A stretch of 64,000 nt of DNA from positions 619,001 to 683,000 of the forward strand of contig NZ_WBSL01000001.1 of assembly GCF_009377345.1 (NCBI RefSeq), in the 5' to 3' direction. The DNA comes from Deinococcus terrestris. GTDB taxonomy: Bacteria > Deinococcota > Deinococci > Deinococcales > Deinococcaceae. Of the stretch, positions 15,218 through 34,047 are shown in pieces. The translations under genes and the position numbers were made by a program. How positions within the stretch are numbered: the stretch's first letter is position 1; each line of letters opens with the position of its first letter. The notes below the pieces were generated by a model that saw only the letters and a program-made list of their open reading frames with translations, was not told where the DNA came from and did not search any database.

Positions 15218-15673
15218 CAGCAGCGCCGTGAGCTGCCGCCGCAGAGCGTCCAACACCGGCGCACTTTTCAGGCAGGCGGCCAGCGCCCGCGCCGCGTGGT
15301 GCTCGCTGCCCGTCATCCCGCCCGCGAGGTGGGCCAGCACGGTGGGATGCAGCCGCCCACGCACGAACAGGGCGTCGTCCAGCAGGTCGTCCACCGGCAG
15401 CCGGGCGCGGAGTTCGCCGTCCGGAGTCACCGTTTCCACGGTGGCCCGCCCCCGGTCATCCGCGACGAGGTGCGCGTGCAGGGGCCGCCCGGCGTGGCGC
15501 GAGACCTGCTCGATGGTGGGGATCAGGGCGCCCACCAGATTCGTCACCAGGCTCAGCCCCAGCAGGTGTGCCCGCCGCACGTCGGCCTCGCCACCGCCGA
15601 GGACCTGCGCCAGCCGCCGCGCGAGGCGCTCGCCCTCGGCGTGCAGCAGGGCCTGCTCCCCGTTCCCAGTCAT
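15209..15673 (-). CDS. Hypothetical protein
   Basis: A 154-residue cytoplasmic-looking protein that I do not recognise. It has no signal peptide or transmembrane segment and is rich in Ala, Leu, Arg and His. Segments such as RRAHLLGLSLVTNLVGALIP and VLAHLAGGMTGSEHHAARAL suggest an all-alpha fold with a short beta region in the middle (HLVADDRGRATVETV). It is supported as a real gene by a TAGGGT -10 box exactly 6 bp upstream of the ATG (leaderless start), by a T-rich end shared with a terminator, and by codon use like its neighbours. It is divergent from the DUF1622 gene, only 30 bp apart. Confidence 0.75.
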   Translation of the reverse strand: MTGNGEQALLHAEGERLARRLAQVLGGGEADVRRAHLLGLSLVTNLVGALIPTIEQVSRHAGRPLHAHLVADDRGRATVETVTPDGELRARLPVDDLLDDALFVRGRLHPTVLAHLAGGMTGSEHHAARALAACLKSAPVLDALRRQLTALLKK

Positions 15674-15679
15674 GGCCGC

Positions 15680-15697
15680 ACCCTAGCGCGGTAGGCT
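15680..15697. promoter_or_regulatory. Divergent leaderless -10 boxes
   Basis: TAGGGT on the minus strand (15685-15680) and TAGGCT on the plus strand (15692-15697) are each exactly 6 bp from their start codon (15673 and 15704). With 30 bp between the two coding regions, each -35 region must lie inside the other gene or its promoter. Confidence 0.7.
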
Positions 15698-15703
15698 GCC
15701 CCC

Positions 15704-16114
15704 ATGTCAGCCGAGGCGGTCAGTTTCCTGGGGAACTTCGAGGAACTCGTGCGGCAGGTCACCCTGACCCTCGCCACCGGGGTCGAGGCGGTGAGCGCCG
15801 TGATCGTGGGGTACGCGGTGCTGGAGTCGCTGTGGCGCCTCGCCGTGCGGCGGGTGGGCGGGCGCCAGAACATGGAGCTGCTGCGCCTGCGCCTCGGACA
15901 CTGGCTCGCGCTGGTGCTGGAACTGCTGCTCGCCGCCGATATCCTCAAGACGGCGGTCGCCCCCACCTGGGACGACATCGGCAAGCTGGCCGCCATTGCG
16001 GGCATCCGCACCGCCCTGAACTACTTCCTCGACCGCGAGGTCCGCGAGGAACAGCGCATCCAGGCCGAGCACGCCGCCGCGCCTGCACATCCGCTGCCGC
16101 AAAACTCTGGCTGA
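15704..16114 (+). CDS. DUF1622 family membrane protein
   Basis: A 136-residue integral membrane protein of the DUF1622 family. Two or three hydrophobic helices are visible: TLATGVEAVSAVIVGYAVLE, LGHWLALVLELLLAADIL and IGKLAAIAGIRTALNYFL. The segment AADILKTAVAPTWDDIGKLA and the terminal FLDREV are the conserved family core. The function is unknown. The TAGGCT box and six-base spacer indicate a leaderless mRNA. Confidence 0.88.
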   Translation: MSAEAVSFLGNFEELVRQVTLTLATGVEAVSAVIVGYAVLESLWRLAVRRVGGRQNMELLRLRLGHWLALVLELLLAADILKTAVAPTWDDIGKLAAIAGIRTALNYFLDREVREEQRIQAEHAAAPAHPLPQNSG

Positions 16115-16158
16115 GCCTGCCCCTCCCCCCGGCCCGCTTCGGATAAGCTCGGCAGGAT

Positions 16159-18666
<2,508 letters not shown>

Positions 18667-18741
18667 CCCGTCTGGACAGGGGGGGGCGGGGCGTCGTGCT
18701 CCGGCCTCCTTTCCATTCGTCCGCCCCCTACAATGCCCCCC

Positions 18742-19614
<873 letters not shown>

Positions 19615-19629
19615 AAGCGCCGCCAAGAA

Positions 19630-19657
19630 GAAGCCCCAGCCAAAGCCGGGGCTTTTC
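19630..19657 (-). terminator. Intrinsic terminator of pckA
   Basis: On the minus strand AAAAGCCCCGGCT pairs with GGCTGGGGCTT, including a G-U wobble, followed by TTCTTCTT. On the plus strand it also ends in TTTTCT and can serve the exporter gene, so it is effectively bidirectional. Confidence 0.85.
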
Positions 19658-19671
19658 TCGTAGGGCAACGT

Positions 19672-21255
<1,584 letters not shown>

Positions 21256-21419
21256 GGGGTCCTCCGGGAATTCGAATGGCAGGAATGTGACCTTGTAACG
21301 AGGTTATCCTGCCGCATGAAGCGGTTCCACACCAAACCCGCCCCTGTCACATCCCCGGAAACAGCAGCTTTTCTCGCTTTCAGTCCAGCGAAGGGGGACG
21401 GCCGGAAAGGTAGACGCGA

Positions 21420-21448
21420 CGACCCCACCCGCCGAGCGAATGGGGTCG
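21420..21448 (-). terminator. Hairpin after the PrcB-domain lipoprotein gene
   Basis: Perfect 8-bp arms CGACCCCA and TGGGGTCG lie 13 bp past the stop at 21461. There is no U-run, so it may be an mRNA-stabilising stem or a weak terminator. Confidence 0.4.
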
Positions 21449-21460
21449 GGGGGCAGGAGA

Positions 21461-22546
21461 TCAGCGCGTCTGGCCGCCCGCGCCGCCGCCGAGCTGAACG
21501 GGTCGCCCGGAGCCGTCCACAAGCTGCACGCTCTGAAACACACCCGGCACCCGGACCAGCGTCCACGGACTGGTGAGGGCCTGGGTGGTGATCGCCCCCG
21601 CCCCCGGTGACCGAATCTCGACTGTGAGGGTCAGGGTGCCGCCCTGCACGCTGGCCCCGGTGACCCGGACGCCGTAGCCCCCGGTGGGCCGCTGCCCTAG
21701 GAACACGCCGACCACCGTTTCCCCGGTCCGGAGCGCCGGAACCCCGGGGGCGCCGGTCTGGTTGCCGTAGGCCACCCGATACAGGGCGTTCAGAGCGCTC
21801 TGCGAGGTGGCGAGCTGGACGGCCGGGTTGTTCTGGGCAGCGTTGGTGCCGCTGGCAAGTTCGGTGACGGTCACGCGGCCTCCGGCGGTGGGGGGCGCCG
21901 CCGGGGTGCCAGGTTGGGCGGCCAGGGTCGGCACCCCGGACTGGATGTAGAGCGCCGTGTGGCGGTACTCGGCGGGGGTCGGCTCCACCGTCAGGCGGGG
22001 GTCGGGCACTTCAGCTTCTGGCAGCACTGTCACCGCGAGCGGTCCCTGCCCGGTGAGCGCCCGTGAGAGCACGTCGGCCTCGGCGTCGGTCAGCTCGCCC
22101 GCGCCGCGCAACCCGCTCACCGGGAGGGCGGTGAGGTTGGCACCGGAGGCCCCGTTCAGCCGCAGCCACGTGCGCCCGTCGGTGAAATAGACGGTGCCCC
22201 GCGCCTCGTTGACCGGAACCGAGAAGCGCCCCAGCGTGTCCCGCGTCACGGCCAGCTTGGGCGTCACGGTCGAGGTGGGCAGGCGGTAGGTGGCCGCCCC
22301 ATTCACGCTGAGGGTGCCCGGCAGCGCGAGCGGATCGCTGATCTGGGGGCGCAGGTCGAGGGGCGTGCCGTTCACCTTGACACTGCCCCGGCCGCCTTCC
22401 AGTGCTCCGTACACCCACACGATCCTCTCCTGGGTGCCGCCATACAGCGCGACCTCATGCACCCGCAGCGAGCCAGGACCGGTCATGGTGCAGCCCGCCA
22501 GCAGGCCCGTCCCCAGCAGGGCGGCGCCCATCATCGTCTTCTTCAT
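21461..22546 (-). CDS. Lipoprotein with C-terminal PrcB domain
   Basis: A 361-residue envelope lipoprotein (MKKTMMGAALLGTGLLAGC, Cys19). The middle is beta-rich with Ser/Thr/Pro linkers and no known domain recognised. The C-terminal ~110 residues match the PrcB C-terminal fold: RTGETVVGVFLGQRPTGGYG, VRVTGA, then TLTVEIRSPGAGAITTQALT and PWTLVRVPG. PrcB was described as part of an extracellular protease complex in Treponema; the role here is unknown. The start is ATG 22546, 7 bp after a TAAGCT box (leaderless). It lies directly downstream of recN on the same strand but has its own promoter. Confidence 0.82.
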   Translation of the reverse strand: MKKTMMGAALLGTGLLAGCTMTGPGSLRVHEVALYGGTQERIVWVYGALEGGRGSVKVNGTPLDLRPQISDPLALPGTLSVNGAATYRLPTSTVTPKLAVTRDTLGRFSVPVNEARGTVYFTDGRTWLRLNGASGANLTALPVSGLRGAGELTDAEADVLSRALTGQGPLAVTVLPEAEVPDPRLTVEPTPAEYRHTALYIQSGVPTLAAQPGTPAAPPTAGGRVTVTELASGTNAAQNNPAVQLATSQSALNALYRVAYGNQTGAPGVPALRTGETVVGVFLGQRPTGGYGVRVTGASVQGGTLTLTVEIRSPGAGAITTQALTSPWTLVRVPGVFQSVQLVDGSGRPVQLGGGAGGQTR

Positions 22547-22615
22547 GACGCTCAGCTTATGGGCCGCGTCTGACCGAGGACTGAAGGCCACCTTGACCAA
22601 GTCCCCACCTGCCCT

Positions 22616-24298
<1,683 letters not shown>

Positions 24299-24484
24299 GC
24301 CCCCGAGTCTAGAGCGTGGGGCCGGGGGCAGAGTGCGACCCGGTTGCCCAAGCGGGGGGCCGAACATGAAACCCGCGTTACGTTCGCCCCACACTCCCTC
24401 CCGGCGCGGCGCCGACAATGGGGCCGCAAGGTTTTCCTGCGCGGCCTTCCCGCCGCCGCCCCCGGAAGACGAAAGGAGTCCCCG

Positions 24485-25663
24485 ATGAACAACCACACTT
24501 CGCGCCAGGACCGTGAGGCGCCCTCCTCCAAGGACCAGGGCACCCTGGGCATCCTGAATCTGCTGCTGCTAGGCGGCCTCGCCGCAGCGGCGCTGAACAC
24601 GAGCGCCCGCCAGCGCGTCATGGGCGGCACCAAGGGCCTCGTCACTGCCGCTGGGCACACGCTGGAGGAGACGGTCAAGCCCGCGCTCGCCACCGCCGCC
24701 GAGCAGGTTTCGCAGGTTGCCCAGACCGCCGTCCAGAAGGGCGCGGGGGCCGTGCAGACCCTGCGCGAGGAGGCACCAGGCCGCGCCCACAGCCTGCTCG
24801 AAACCGTGCAGGAGGTCGCCGGGGCCGCTGCGAGCACCGTCGCCCACAAGGCCGCCGACCTGACCCACGCCGCCGCCGAACTCGCCGAGGAGGGCCGCGA
24901 GGGCGCCGCCCACCTGGCCCAGGGTGCCCGGCACCAGATCGCCCGCGAGGTCCATGAGGCTCAACGGAGTGGGGAGCGCGTGGTCGCCAAGGTCAGCCGT
25001 GACGCGCAGGGTGCCCGCCAGGACGCCGAACGCCGCCTCACCCGCGCCCGCCGTGAGGCCGAGCGCGAACTCAAGGCTGCCCGCCGCAACTGGGACCAGG
25101 GCCGCCTGGAACGAGAGGTGGAAAGGCGCATCGCTCCCCTGAACAAGCAGGTCAGCCGTGAACTCGCCCGCCTGGAGAAGGAAGCCAAGAAGGCCAAGGG
25201 CCGCGCCCGTCAGGACCGCCGCAAGGAAGCCGAGGCCGGGGGCGGCCTGGGGGGGACCACCCTGCTGATCGCCCTCGTCGGGGGCGCGATTGTCCTGGCC
25301 CGCGTGCCCGCCGCCCGTCAGGGAATCTTGAAGGCCGTCGAGGGCGTCAGCCCCGAGGCCGCCGAGCGCCTGCACAAGTTCAGCCGCGACGCCCGCAATG
25401 TGGTGGGCTCCATGTGGCTCGAAAGCCTCGACGAGTCCCAGCCCGCCCCGGCTCCTGCCAAGCCTGCCTCGGCACCGCCGGCCAGCGCTTCGGCGACCGA
25501 CCCGGTGACCACCCAGGCTGCTGCCGGTACAGCGACCGCTCCTGCCGACGCGGGCACCAGCGGCGCGACCTGGGGCGGCTCGCCCGCGCCGGACTCGCCC
25601 GCAGCGAGCGGCGCCACCCAGGGCGACGGCTCCAAGCAGGGCGACCAGAAGCGCCAGAACTGA
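24485..25663 (+). CDS. Ala-rich amphipathic-helix membrane protein, LEA-like
   Basis: A 392-residue protein not assigned to a family. A first hydrophobic segment is at residues about 22-38 (GILNLLLLGGLAAAAL). It is followed by about 200 residues of almost uninterrupted Ala/Glu/Lys/Arg/Gln-rich amphipathic helix (for example AHKAADLTHAAAELAEEG and ARQDAERRLTRARREAERE), like LEA group 3 or apolipoprotein-type proteins. A second hydrophobic segment follows at about 258-272 (TLLIALVGGAIVLARV) and a low-complexity Pro/Ala/Thr/Ser tail makes up the last 75 residues. The ATG at 24485 has a GAAAGGAGT ribosome-binding site. It is divergent from recN. A stress or desiccation role is an inference from composition only. 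Confidence 0.75.
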   Translation: MNNHTSRQDREAPSSKDQGTLGILNLLLLGGLAAAALNTSARQRVMGGTKGLVTAAGHTLEETVKPALATAAEQVSQVAQTAVQKGAGAVQTLREEAPGRAHSLLETVQEVAGAAASTVAHKAADLTHAAAELAEEGREGAAHLAQGARHQIAREVHEAQRSGERVVAKVSRDAQGARQDAERRLTRARREAERELKAARRNWDQGRLEREVERRIAPLNKQVSRELARLEKEAKKAKGRARQDRRKEAEAGGGLGGTTLLIALVGGAIVLARVPAARQGILKAVEGVSPEAAERLHKFSRDARNVVGSMWLESLDESQPAPAPAKPASAPPASASATDPVTTQAAAGTATAPADAGTSGATWGGSPAPDSPAASGATQGDGSKQGDQKRQN

Positions 25664-25738
25664 GCCCTTCACCTGCTGCGGCGCTGCCCCCAACTGGAGG
25701 CGGCGCCCTTGCCATACCGGGCGCTAGACTGCCCCCCG

Positions 25739-26488
25739 ATGCGCTCTCCCAGCGACGCTCCCCTGGCCCTGATCGGGTACTCCACCGACGCCGCCCGCGC
25801 CCTGCGGGAGGCCGGACTGCTCGCCGTGCCTGTTCCCGACGACGAACCCGCCGCTGTGCTGGAGGCCTGCCGCACCCTGCGCTTCGTGGGGGCACTCGTC
25901 CACCCCTCGCGTGAGGTGGCCCTCGCCGGGCATGTGGACCCCGACCCCGACGCCCGCCGGGTGGGGCGGGTGGACGCGGTGGCTTTCGGAAGGGAAGCGC
26001 ACGGCACCTATGCCCTCGCAGACGCGCTGATGGACGCGGTGGAGGGGAGCGGGTACGCCGCACGCGGCGCGGACGCCCTGCTGCTGGGCTCCGGGACCGA
26101 CCTCGCCCGAGCCCTCCCGCTGCTGCGGCTGGGCTTCGGCAACGTGGGCATCGTGGCCGACTCCTACCCGGAGGCCGAGCGCTTTGCCCGCGACGTGCCT
26201 GCCGGGGTCCGCGCCTTTCCGGTGGGGCGGCGCGACTCGGCCCTCGCCTCGCTCGCCGAACGGGCGGACCTGATTGTGCTGACGGGCGGCTCCGTCCCCC
26301 CCGGCCTCCTCCAGCCGTACCACACTCTGGTGGACCTCACCGGACAGGCGAGCACCGGGAGCAGCGGCGCAGCGCGGCTCGACCTCACCCGGCTGCCCGA
26401 ACTGCGGCTGGTGCGTCAACTGCTGCACGCCACCGGGCAGCGTTACCGCCCCGAGGACCTGAGCGACCTCGCGGCGGCGCTGGTCTGA
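25739..26488 (+). CDS. Shikimate dehydrogenase-like protein lacking catalytic residues
   Basis: A 249-residue protein that follows the AroE layout. GALVHPSREV (51-60) aligns with the substrate motif NVTxPxK, DPDARRVGRVDAVAF (68-83) with the 'D..A..iGAvNTv' stretch, HGTYALADAL with G-NTDG-G, and LLLGSGTDLARALPLL (114-129) with the NADP-binding loop. The catalytic lysine is replaced by Arg58 and the catalytic aspartate appears to be Tyr91. It may be a pseudoenzyme or act on another substrate; a bona fide AroE should exist elsewhere in the genome. The start ATG is 8 bp after TAGACT (leaderless). Confidence 0.65.
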   Translation: MRSPSDAPLALIGYSTDAARALREAGLLAVPVPDDEPAAVLEACRTLRFVGALVHPSREVALAGHVDPDPDARRVGRVDAVAFGREAHGTYALADALMDAVEGSGYAARGADALLLGSGTDLARALPLLRLGFGNVGIVADSYPEAERFARDVPAGVRAFPVGRRDSALASLAERADLIVLTGGSVPPGLLQPYHTLVDLTGQASTGSSGAARLDLTRLPELRLVRQLLHATGQRYRPEDLSDLAAALV

Positions 26489-26492
26489 ACAC

Positions 26493-26539
26493 GGAGAGGG
26501 ACAGAGGGCCGGGACGCTTCCCACCCTCTGCCCCTCTCC
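26493..26539. terminator. Bidirectional hairpin between convergent genes
   Basis: Arms GGAGAGGGACAGAGGG and CCCTCTGCCCCTCTCC pair over about 15 positions with one mismatch. It sits between the shikimate dehydrogenase-like gene and dppC, whose 3' ends face each other. No U-run is present on either side. Confidence 0.6.
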
Positions 26540-26546
26540 ATCGCCA

Positions 26547-27557
<1,011 letters not shown>

Positions 27558-27567
27558 ATGGGGGCCG

Positions 27568-28605
<1,038 letters not shown>

Positions 28606-28637
28606 GATTTCGGCTCCTCTCTCGTGAGCAAGGAGGA

Positions 28638-28684
28638 GGGCGCGGGGCTCCGGGCTTTCCGACTCTGCCCGCGGCCCCGCGCCC
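28638..28684 (-). terminator. Stem-loop between dppA and dppB
   Basis: Arms GGGCGCGGGGC and GCCCCGCGCCC enclose a GC-rich loop just past the dppA stop. There is no U-run after it on the minus strand, so it more likely stabilises dppA mRNA or attenuates dppBC expression than terminates fully. Confidence 0.55.
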
Positions 28685-28706
28685 CCTTCCCCCTAAAAAT
28701 TCCGGC

Positions 28707-30284
<1,578 letters not shown>

Positions 30285-30373
30285 GGACCCTCCGGGACGC
30301 CGCCATCCCCCCTCGGCCCACGGCGGGCCGGGCGGGGAAGATGAACGGCAGCTCAAGCTCTGAACGTGCGCTC

Positions 30374-30402
30374 AGGGTAGGGGGCGGCGCCCAGAGTGTC
30401 AA
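30374..30402 (-). promoter_or_regulatory. Sigma-A promoter of dppABC
   Basis: On the minus strand TTGACA (30402-30397), a 17-bp spacer and TACCCT (30379-30374). The -35 is a perfect consensus; the leader would be about 80 nt. Confidence 0.75.
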
Positions 30403-30428
30403 GCAGGTCACAGAGGGGCCGTGCAGAC

Positions 30429-30463
30429 AGGCCCTGAGCCGGGAAGTCCCGCGTTCAGGGCCT
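30429..30463. terminator. Hairpin between the protease gene and dppA
   Basis: AGGCCCTGA and TCAGGGCCT arms with an inner CGGG/CCCG stem. It lies 30 bp past the protease stop and just before the dppA promoter. A short TTT follows on the plus strand; on the minus strand there is no U-run. Confidence 0.55.
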
Positions 30464-30492
30464 TTAGAAAACAGAGCTGAACGTCGTTTCTC

Positions 30493-32628
30493 TCAGGGCG
30501 TCGGTGTCAACTCGCCCAACTCGGTCCGCGTCTGATCCGGCCCCAGCACAGCCTCGCGTTCGGTGCCGGGCTCGTGAGTCTCGCCGTAGATCCCGTTGCC
30601 GTCGCGGTCGCGGCCCGCCAGCGCCCGGAAGGTGCCGTCGGGCAGGTAGGCGGTAAAGCGGCCCAGTGCGTCGAGCGCGGGCTGGTACGCCAGGCCCCGC
30701 GTGTCCCACAGCCGCAGCCCCAGCGTGTCCGTGACGGCCGGGGCACCCAGCGCCGCGGCCGCGTTGACCATTCCGTACCCGAAGGCGTCGTCCCGGCCCT
30801 TGACCCCGAGGTCGGTGGCAGTCGCGGTGAGCCGCGCGAGGGTGTCGTCGCGGCCCTGGGTCACGCCCTTGCTGAGCAGCAGCGCGGCCAGCGCACTCAC
30901 CTGCGGGGTGGCCTGACTCGTCCCAGCCTGCCCCATGTAGGTGGGCTGGTTCTTGCCGTAGTCCCAGTCGGTCGAGAGAATCACGTCGGCGTAGGCCTTG
31001 CCGCCCAGTTGCCCGCCGTTGTGGTAGGTCGCCCCCGTGAGGTCCACCCCCCCCGGCGCGGCGAGCTGCACCGCCGGGTACTGGTTGGAGTAACTCGCCC
31101 GCAGCGGAGCGCTCGCGCCCGAGAGGGTCACCGCCCCCACCGCCACCGCGCCCTCGCAGGCGGCGGGGTAGTAGGGGGTGGTGCCGTACCCGTTGCCCGC
31201 CGCCGCGAACACCAGCGCCCCGGCCGCCGTGGCCTCCGCGACCGCCTCGCACAGCGGCGCGGCCTGACTCGCGGAGATGGCCCCCCCGAGGCTGAGGTTG
31301 ATGACCTCGGCTGGACGGTCCAGTCGGTAGGTCTGGCTGCCCAGGGTCACGGGCAAGCCCGCCGCGTAGCGCACCGCGTTCACCACGTCCGCGACCTCGA
31401 TGTTGCCCTGGGCGTCAATGGCGCGGACCGGCAGCACCTTCACGGGCGCCTTGTAGGACGCTCCCACCACGCCGCTGGTGCTGCACGCCGCGCAGCCCGG
31501 AAACTGAGCGATTTCCCCCCAGCGGGCCGCAATGACGCCGCTGACGTGGGTGCCGTGGCTGCCGGTCCGGCGAGCGGGGGTACCGGGGTCGCTGGGGTCA
31601 CGGTCGGGGCCGTCCCCATCGCCGTTGTCGTAGGCCCCCTGCTGGTCGGCGGCTACGAAGTCCAGCACGTCGAGCGCCCCTTCCTCTGGTCCCAGCAGCG
31701 CTCCAGCGAGATCGGGGTGGTCGTAACGCACCCCCGAATCTACAACCGCCACCGTGACGGGCCGGGTATAGCCGCCCGCCTCCATGTCGCGCCAGACGGC
31801 CCGGTAGCCCAGCAGGCGGTAGGCCCACTGGAGGCCCGCGTACTCGTCGGTCGGTTCCAGCGGCGCGGCGGTCGCCTGTGCCCGCAGCACGGCGTTGGGG
31901 ACCGCGTATTCCACGTTGGGATCCCGCCGCAGCGCGGCCAGGGTGCCCGCCACGTCGTCCGTGACGAGTTCGGCCCGCCGCCCGCCGAGGTCGTGCCGGG
32001 CCGCCGCGTCAACTTGGTCGAGGGCCGCGCGGGTGCTGGCGAGCGCGGCGTCCTGCGCGGTGACCTTCCGGCCCAGCGCGAGCGCCTGCGCGGCGGGCGA
32101 ACGGTACTTCACGATCACGCTGCGGGCCTGGGCGGGGGCGGCATCCTGTGCCGGAGCGGTGCCCACGTCCGTTCCCTGCACCCGCGCAGGATCGGTGACC
32201 CGGCCGGTCAGCACGTACTGGTCGGCGGTAACGGTCCAGACCGCCGTGCCCTGGCGCTCACCCGCCTTCCAGGAAATCTTGACCTCTCCCGTCAGCCGCG
32301 CCTGGTCCGCCCTGATCGGCGTGCCCAGGGCGCGGTTGGCCCGCACCTGCACCCGCAATGCCCCGGTCCCGGACAGGGGCGAGACGCTCAGCCACGCAGG
32401 AGTGTCCTCCACCCGCCAGGAGGTGCCCGTGAAGGGGGCCTCGGCGCCCAGGGTCAGGGCGGTCCCCAGCTCCAGCGTGCGGTCGGCCAGGGGCGCGGAG
32501 CCGGGAGCGGGCGTGGGCACCGGGGTGGGAGCGGGCGTGGGCACCGGGGTGGGAGCGGGCGGCATGGGCAGTGTGCTGCACGCGGCGAGCAGCAGGGCGG
32601 CCGGGAACAGGAGGAGGGGGCGCGTCAT
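30493..32628 (-). CDS. Subtilisin-family (S8) serine protease, lipoprotein
   Basis: A 711-residue secreted protease. In order: lipoprotein signal (LLLAAC, Cys17); a Pro/Thr linker (residues 21-43) encoded by a DNA tandem repeat; an Ig-like beta domain (about 48-145); an inhibitor-I9-like propeptide region (about 168-250); and the S8 domain with Asp297 (VAVVDSGVRYDHPDL), His358 (GSHGTHVSG), oxyanion Asn479 (FAAAGNGYG) and nucleophile Ser571 (AGTSQATPQ). A C-terminal extension has DRDGNG (674-679), a likely Ca-binding turn. The catalytic set is complete. It probably degrades extracellular protein, supplying peptides to the adjacent dpp importer (inference). Confidence 0.93.
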   Translation of the reverse strand: MTRPLLLFPAALLLAACSTLPMPPAPTPVPTPAPTPVPTPAPGSAPLADRTLELGTALTLGAEAPFTGTSWRVEDTPAWLSVSPLSGTGALRVQVRANRALGTPIRADQARLTGEVKISWKAGERQGTAVWTVTADQYVLTGRVTDPARVQGTDVGTAPAQDAAPAQARSVIVKYRSPAAQALALGRKVTAQDAALASTRAALDQVDAAARHDLGGRRAELVTDDVAGTLAALRRDPNVEYAVPNAVLRAQATAAPLEPTDEYAGLQWAYRLLGYRAVWRDMEAGGYTRPVTVAVVDSGVRYDHPDLAGALLGPEEGALDVLDFVAADQQGAYDNGDGDGPDRDPSDPGTPARRTGSHGTHVSGVIAARWGEIAQFPGCAACSTSGVVGASYKAPVKVLPVRAIDAQGNIEVADVVNAVRYAAGLPVTLGSQTYRLDRPAEVINLSLGGAISASQAAPLCEAVAEATAAGALVFAAAGNGYGTTPYYPAACEGAVAVGAVTLSGASAPLRASYSNQYPAVQLAAPGGVDLTGATYHNGGQLGGKAYADVILSTDWDYGKNQPTYMGQAGTSQATPQVSALAALLLSKGVTQGRDDTLARLTATATDLGVKGRDDAFGYGMVNAAAALGAPAVTDTLGLRLWDTRGLAYQPALDALGRFTAYLPDGTFRALAGRDRDGNGIYGETHEPGTEREAVLGPDQTRTELGELTPTP
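32503..32560 (-). repeat. 24-bp tandem repeat encoding the Pro/Thr linker
   Basis: Two full copies (32503-32526, 32527-32550) and a 10-bp partial copy, identical to the base. They encode the repeating P-T-P-V-P-T-P-A linker after the lipidated cysteine of the protease. Copy number is likely variable between strains through slippage. Confidence 0.9.
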
Positions 32629-32742
32629 GAATACCGCATGATGCCCCGCCCAGCTGACGCCCGAATGAAGACCGGGCGACATTCCCCGAGCCTCCCCGTA
32701 CCGCAGTACCGTTTTCCCGCGCCAGGCGCCACAATGCCCCCC

Positions 32743-33279
32743 GTGCCCAGCGGACGTGTCCACAACCTCATCAATATCGCGGCCTACTCGGTCCTCGCGG
32801 CGGGCGCCCTGATCGCTACCCGGCAGGACCTCCTCACCGTGACGCCCGTGCAGGCGCTCAACTTCTCCCTCGCCTTCTTCGCCGGGACCTTCCTGCTCTC
32901 GCCCGACCTCGACCTCGCGGACGGGGCGGTGGATTCCAAGCGGCGCTGGGGGGTGCTGGGCGTGCTGTGGGTGCCCTACGGCTGGCTGTTCCGGCACCGG
33001 GGCCTCTCGCACACCTGGCTGCTGGGGCCGCTGACCCGGTTGGTGTACCTGGGGCTGTGGGGGCTGCTGCTCCTCGGCCTCGTGCGCTTCGTGTGGCCGG
33101 AAGCGCCGCTGCCACGGGTACCGCAGCCGGTCAGCCTGAAGGTGGTGCTGCCCTTCGTCCTGGGCTACTACCTCAGCCAGTGGCTGCACCTCGTAGCGGA
33201 CGGCGTGTGGCCGGGGCACGGCTGGCGGCAGGTGCGGCGGAAAGTGGGCGGGCGCAAGCGGACGGCCCGGTCCCGCTGA
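32743..33279 (+). CDS. DUF2227-type putative metal-binding membrane protein
   Basis: A 178-residue membrane protein with the DUF2227 layout. The N-terminal PSGRVHNLINI and the FLLSPDLDLADG acidic motif come first, then RRWGVLGVLWVPYGWLFRHR, GLSHTWLLGPLTRL and LSQWLHLVADGVWPGHGW. Conserved His and Asp residues suggest metal binding, and the fold may relate to YdjM-like membrane-bound hydrolases. Function unknown. GTG 32743 is chosen because family proteins begin PSGR and because a CACAAT -10 box ends 7 bp before it; an in-frame ATG at 32734 lies inside that box. Confidence 0.82.
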   Translation: MPSGRVHNLINIAAYSVLAAGALIATRQDLLTVTPVQALNFSLAFFAGTFLLSPDLDLADGAVDSKRRWGVLGVLWVPYGWLFRHRGLSHTWLLGPLTRLVYLGLWGLLLLGLVRFVWPEAPLPRVPQPVSLKVVLPFVLGYYLSQWLHLVADGVWPGHGWRQVRRKVGGRKRTARSR

Positions 33280-33288
33280 GAGCGGCCG

Positions 33289-34029
<741 letters not shown>

Positions 34030-34047
34030 GGGGAAGAGGGTACGCGC

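Noticed and set aside
18733..18741. ATG 18733 as the start of the EamA exporter
   Set aside because: The codon lies within the TACAAT -10 box, upstream of the likely transcription start; GTG 18742 fits.
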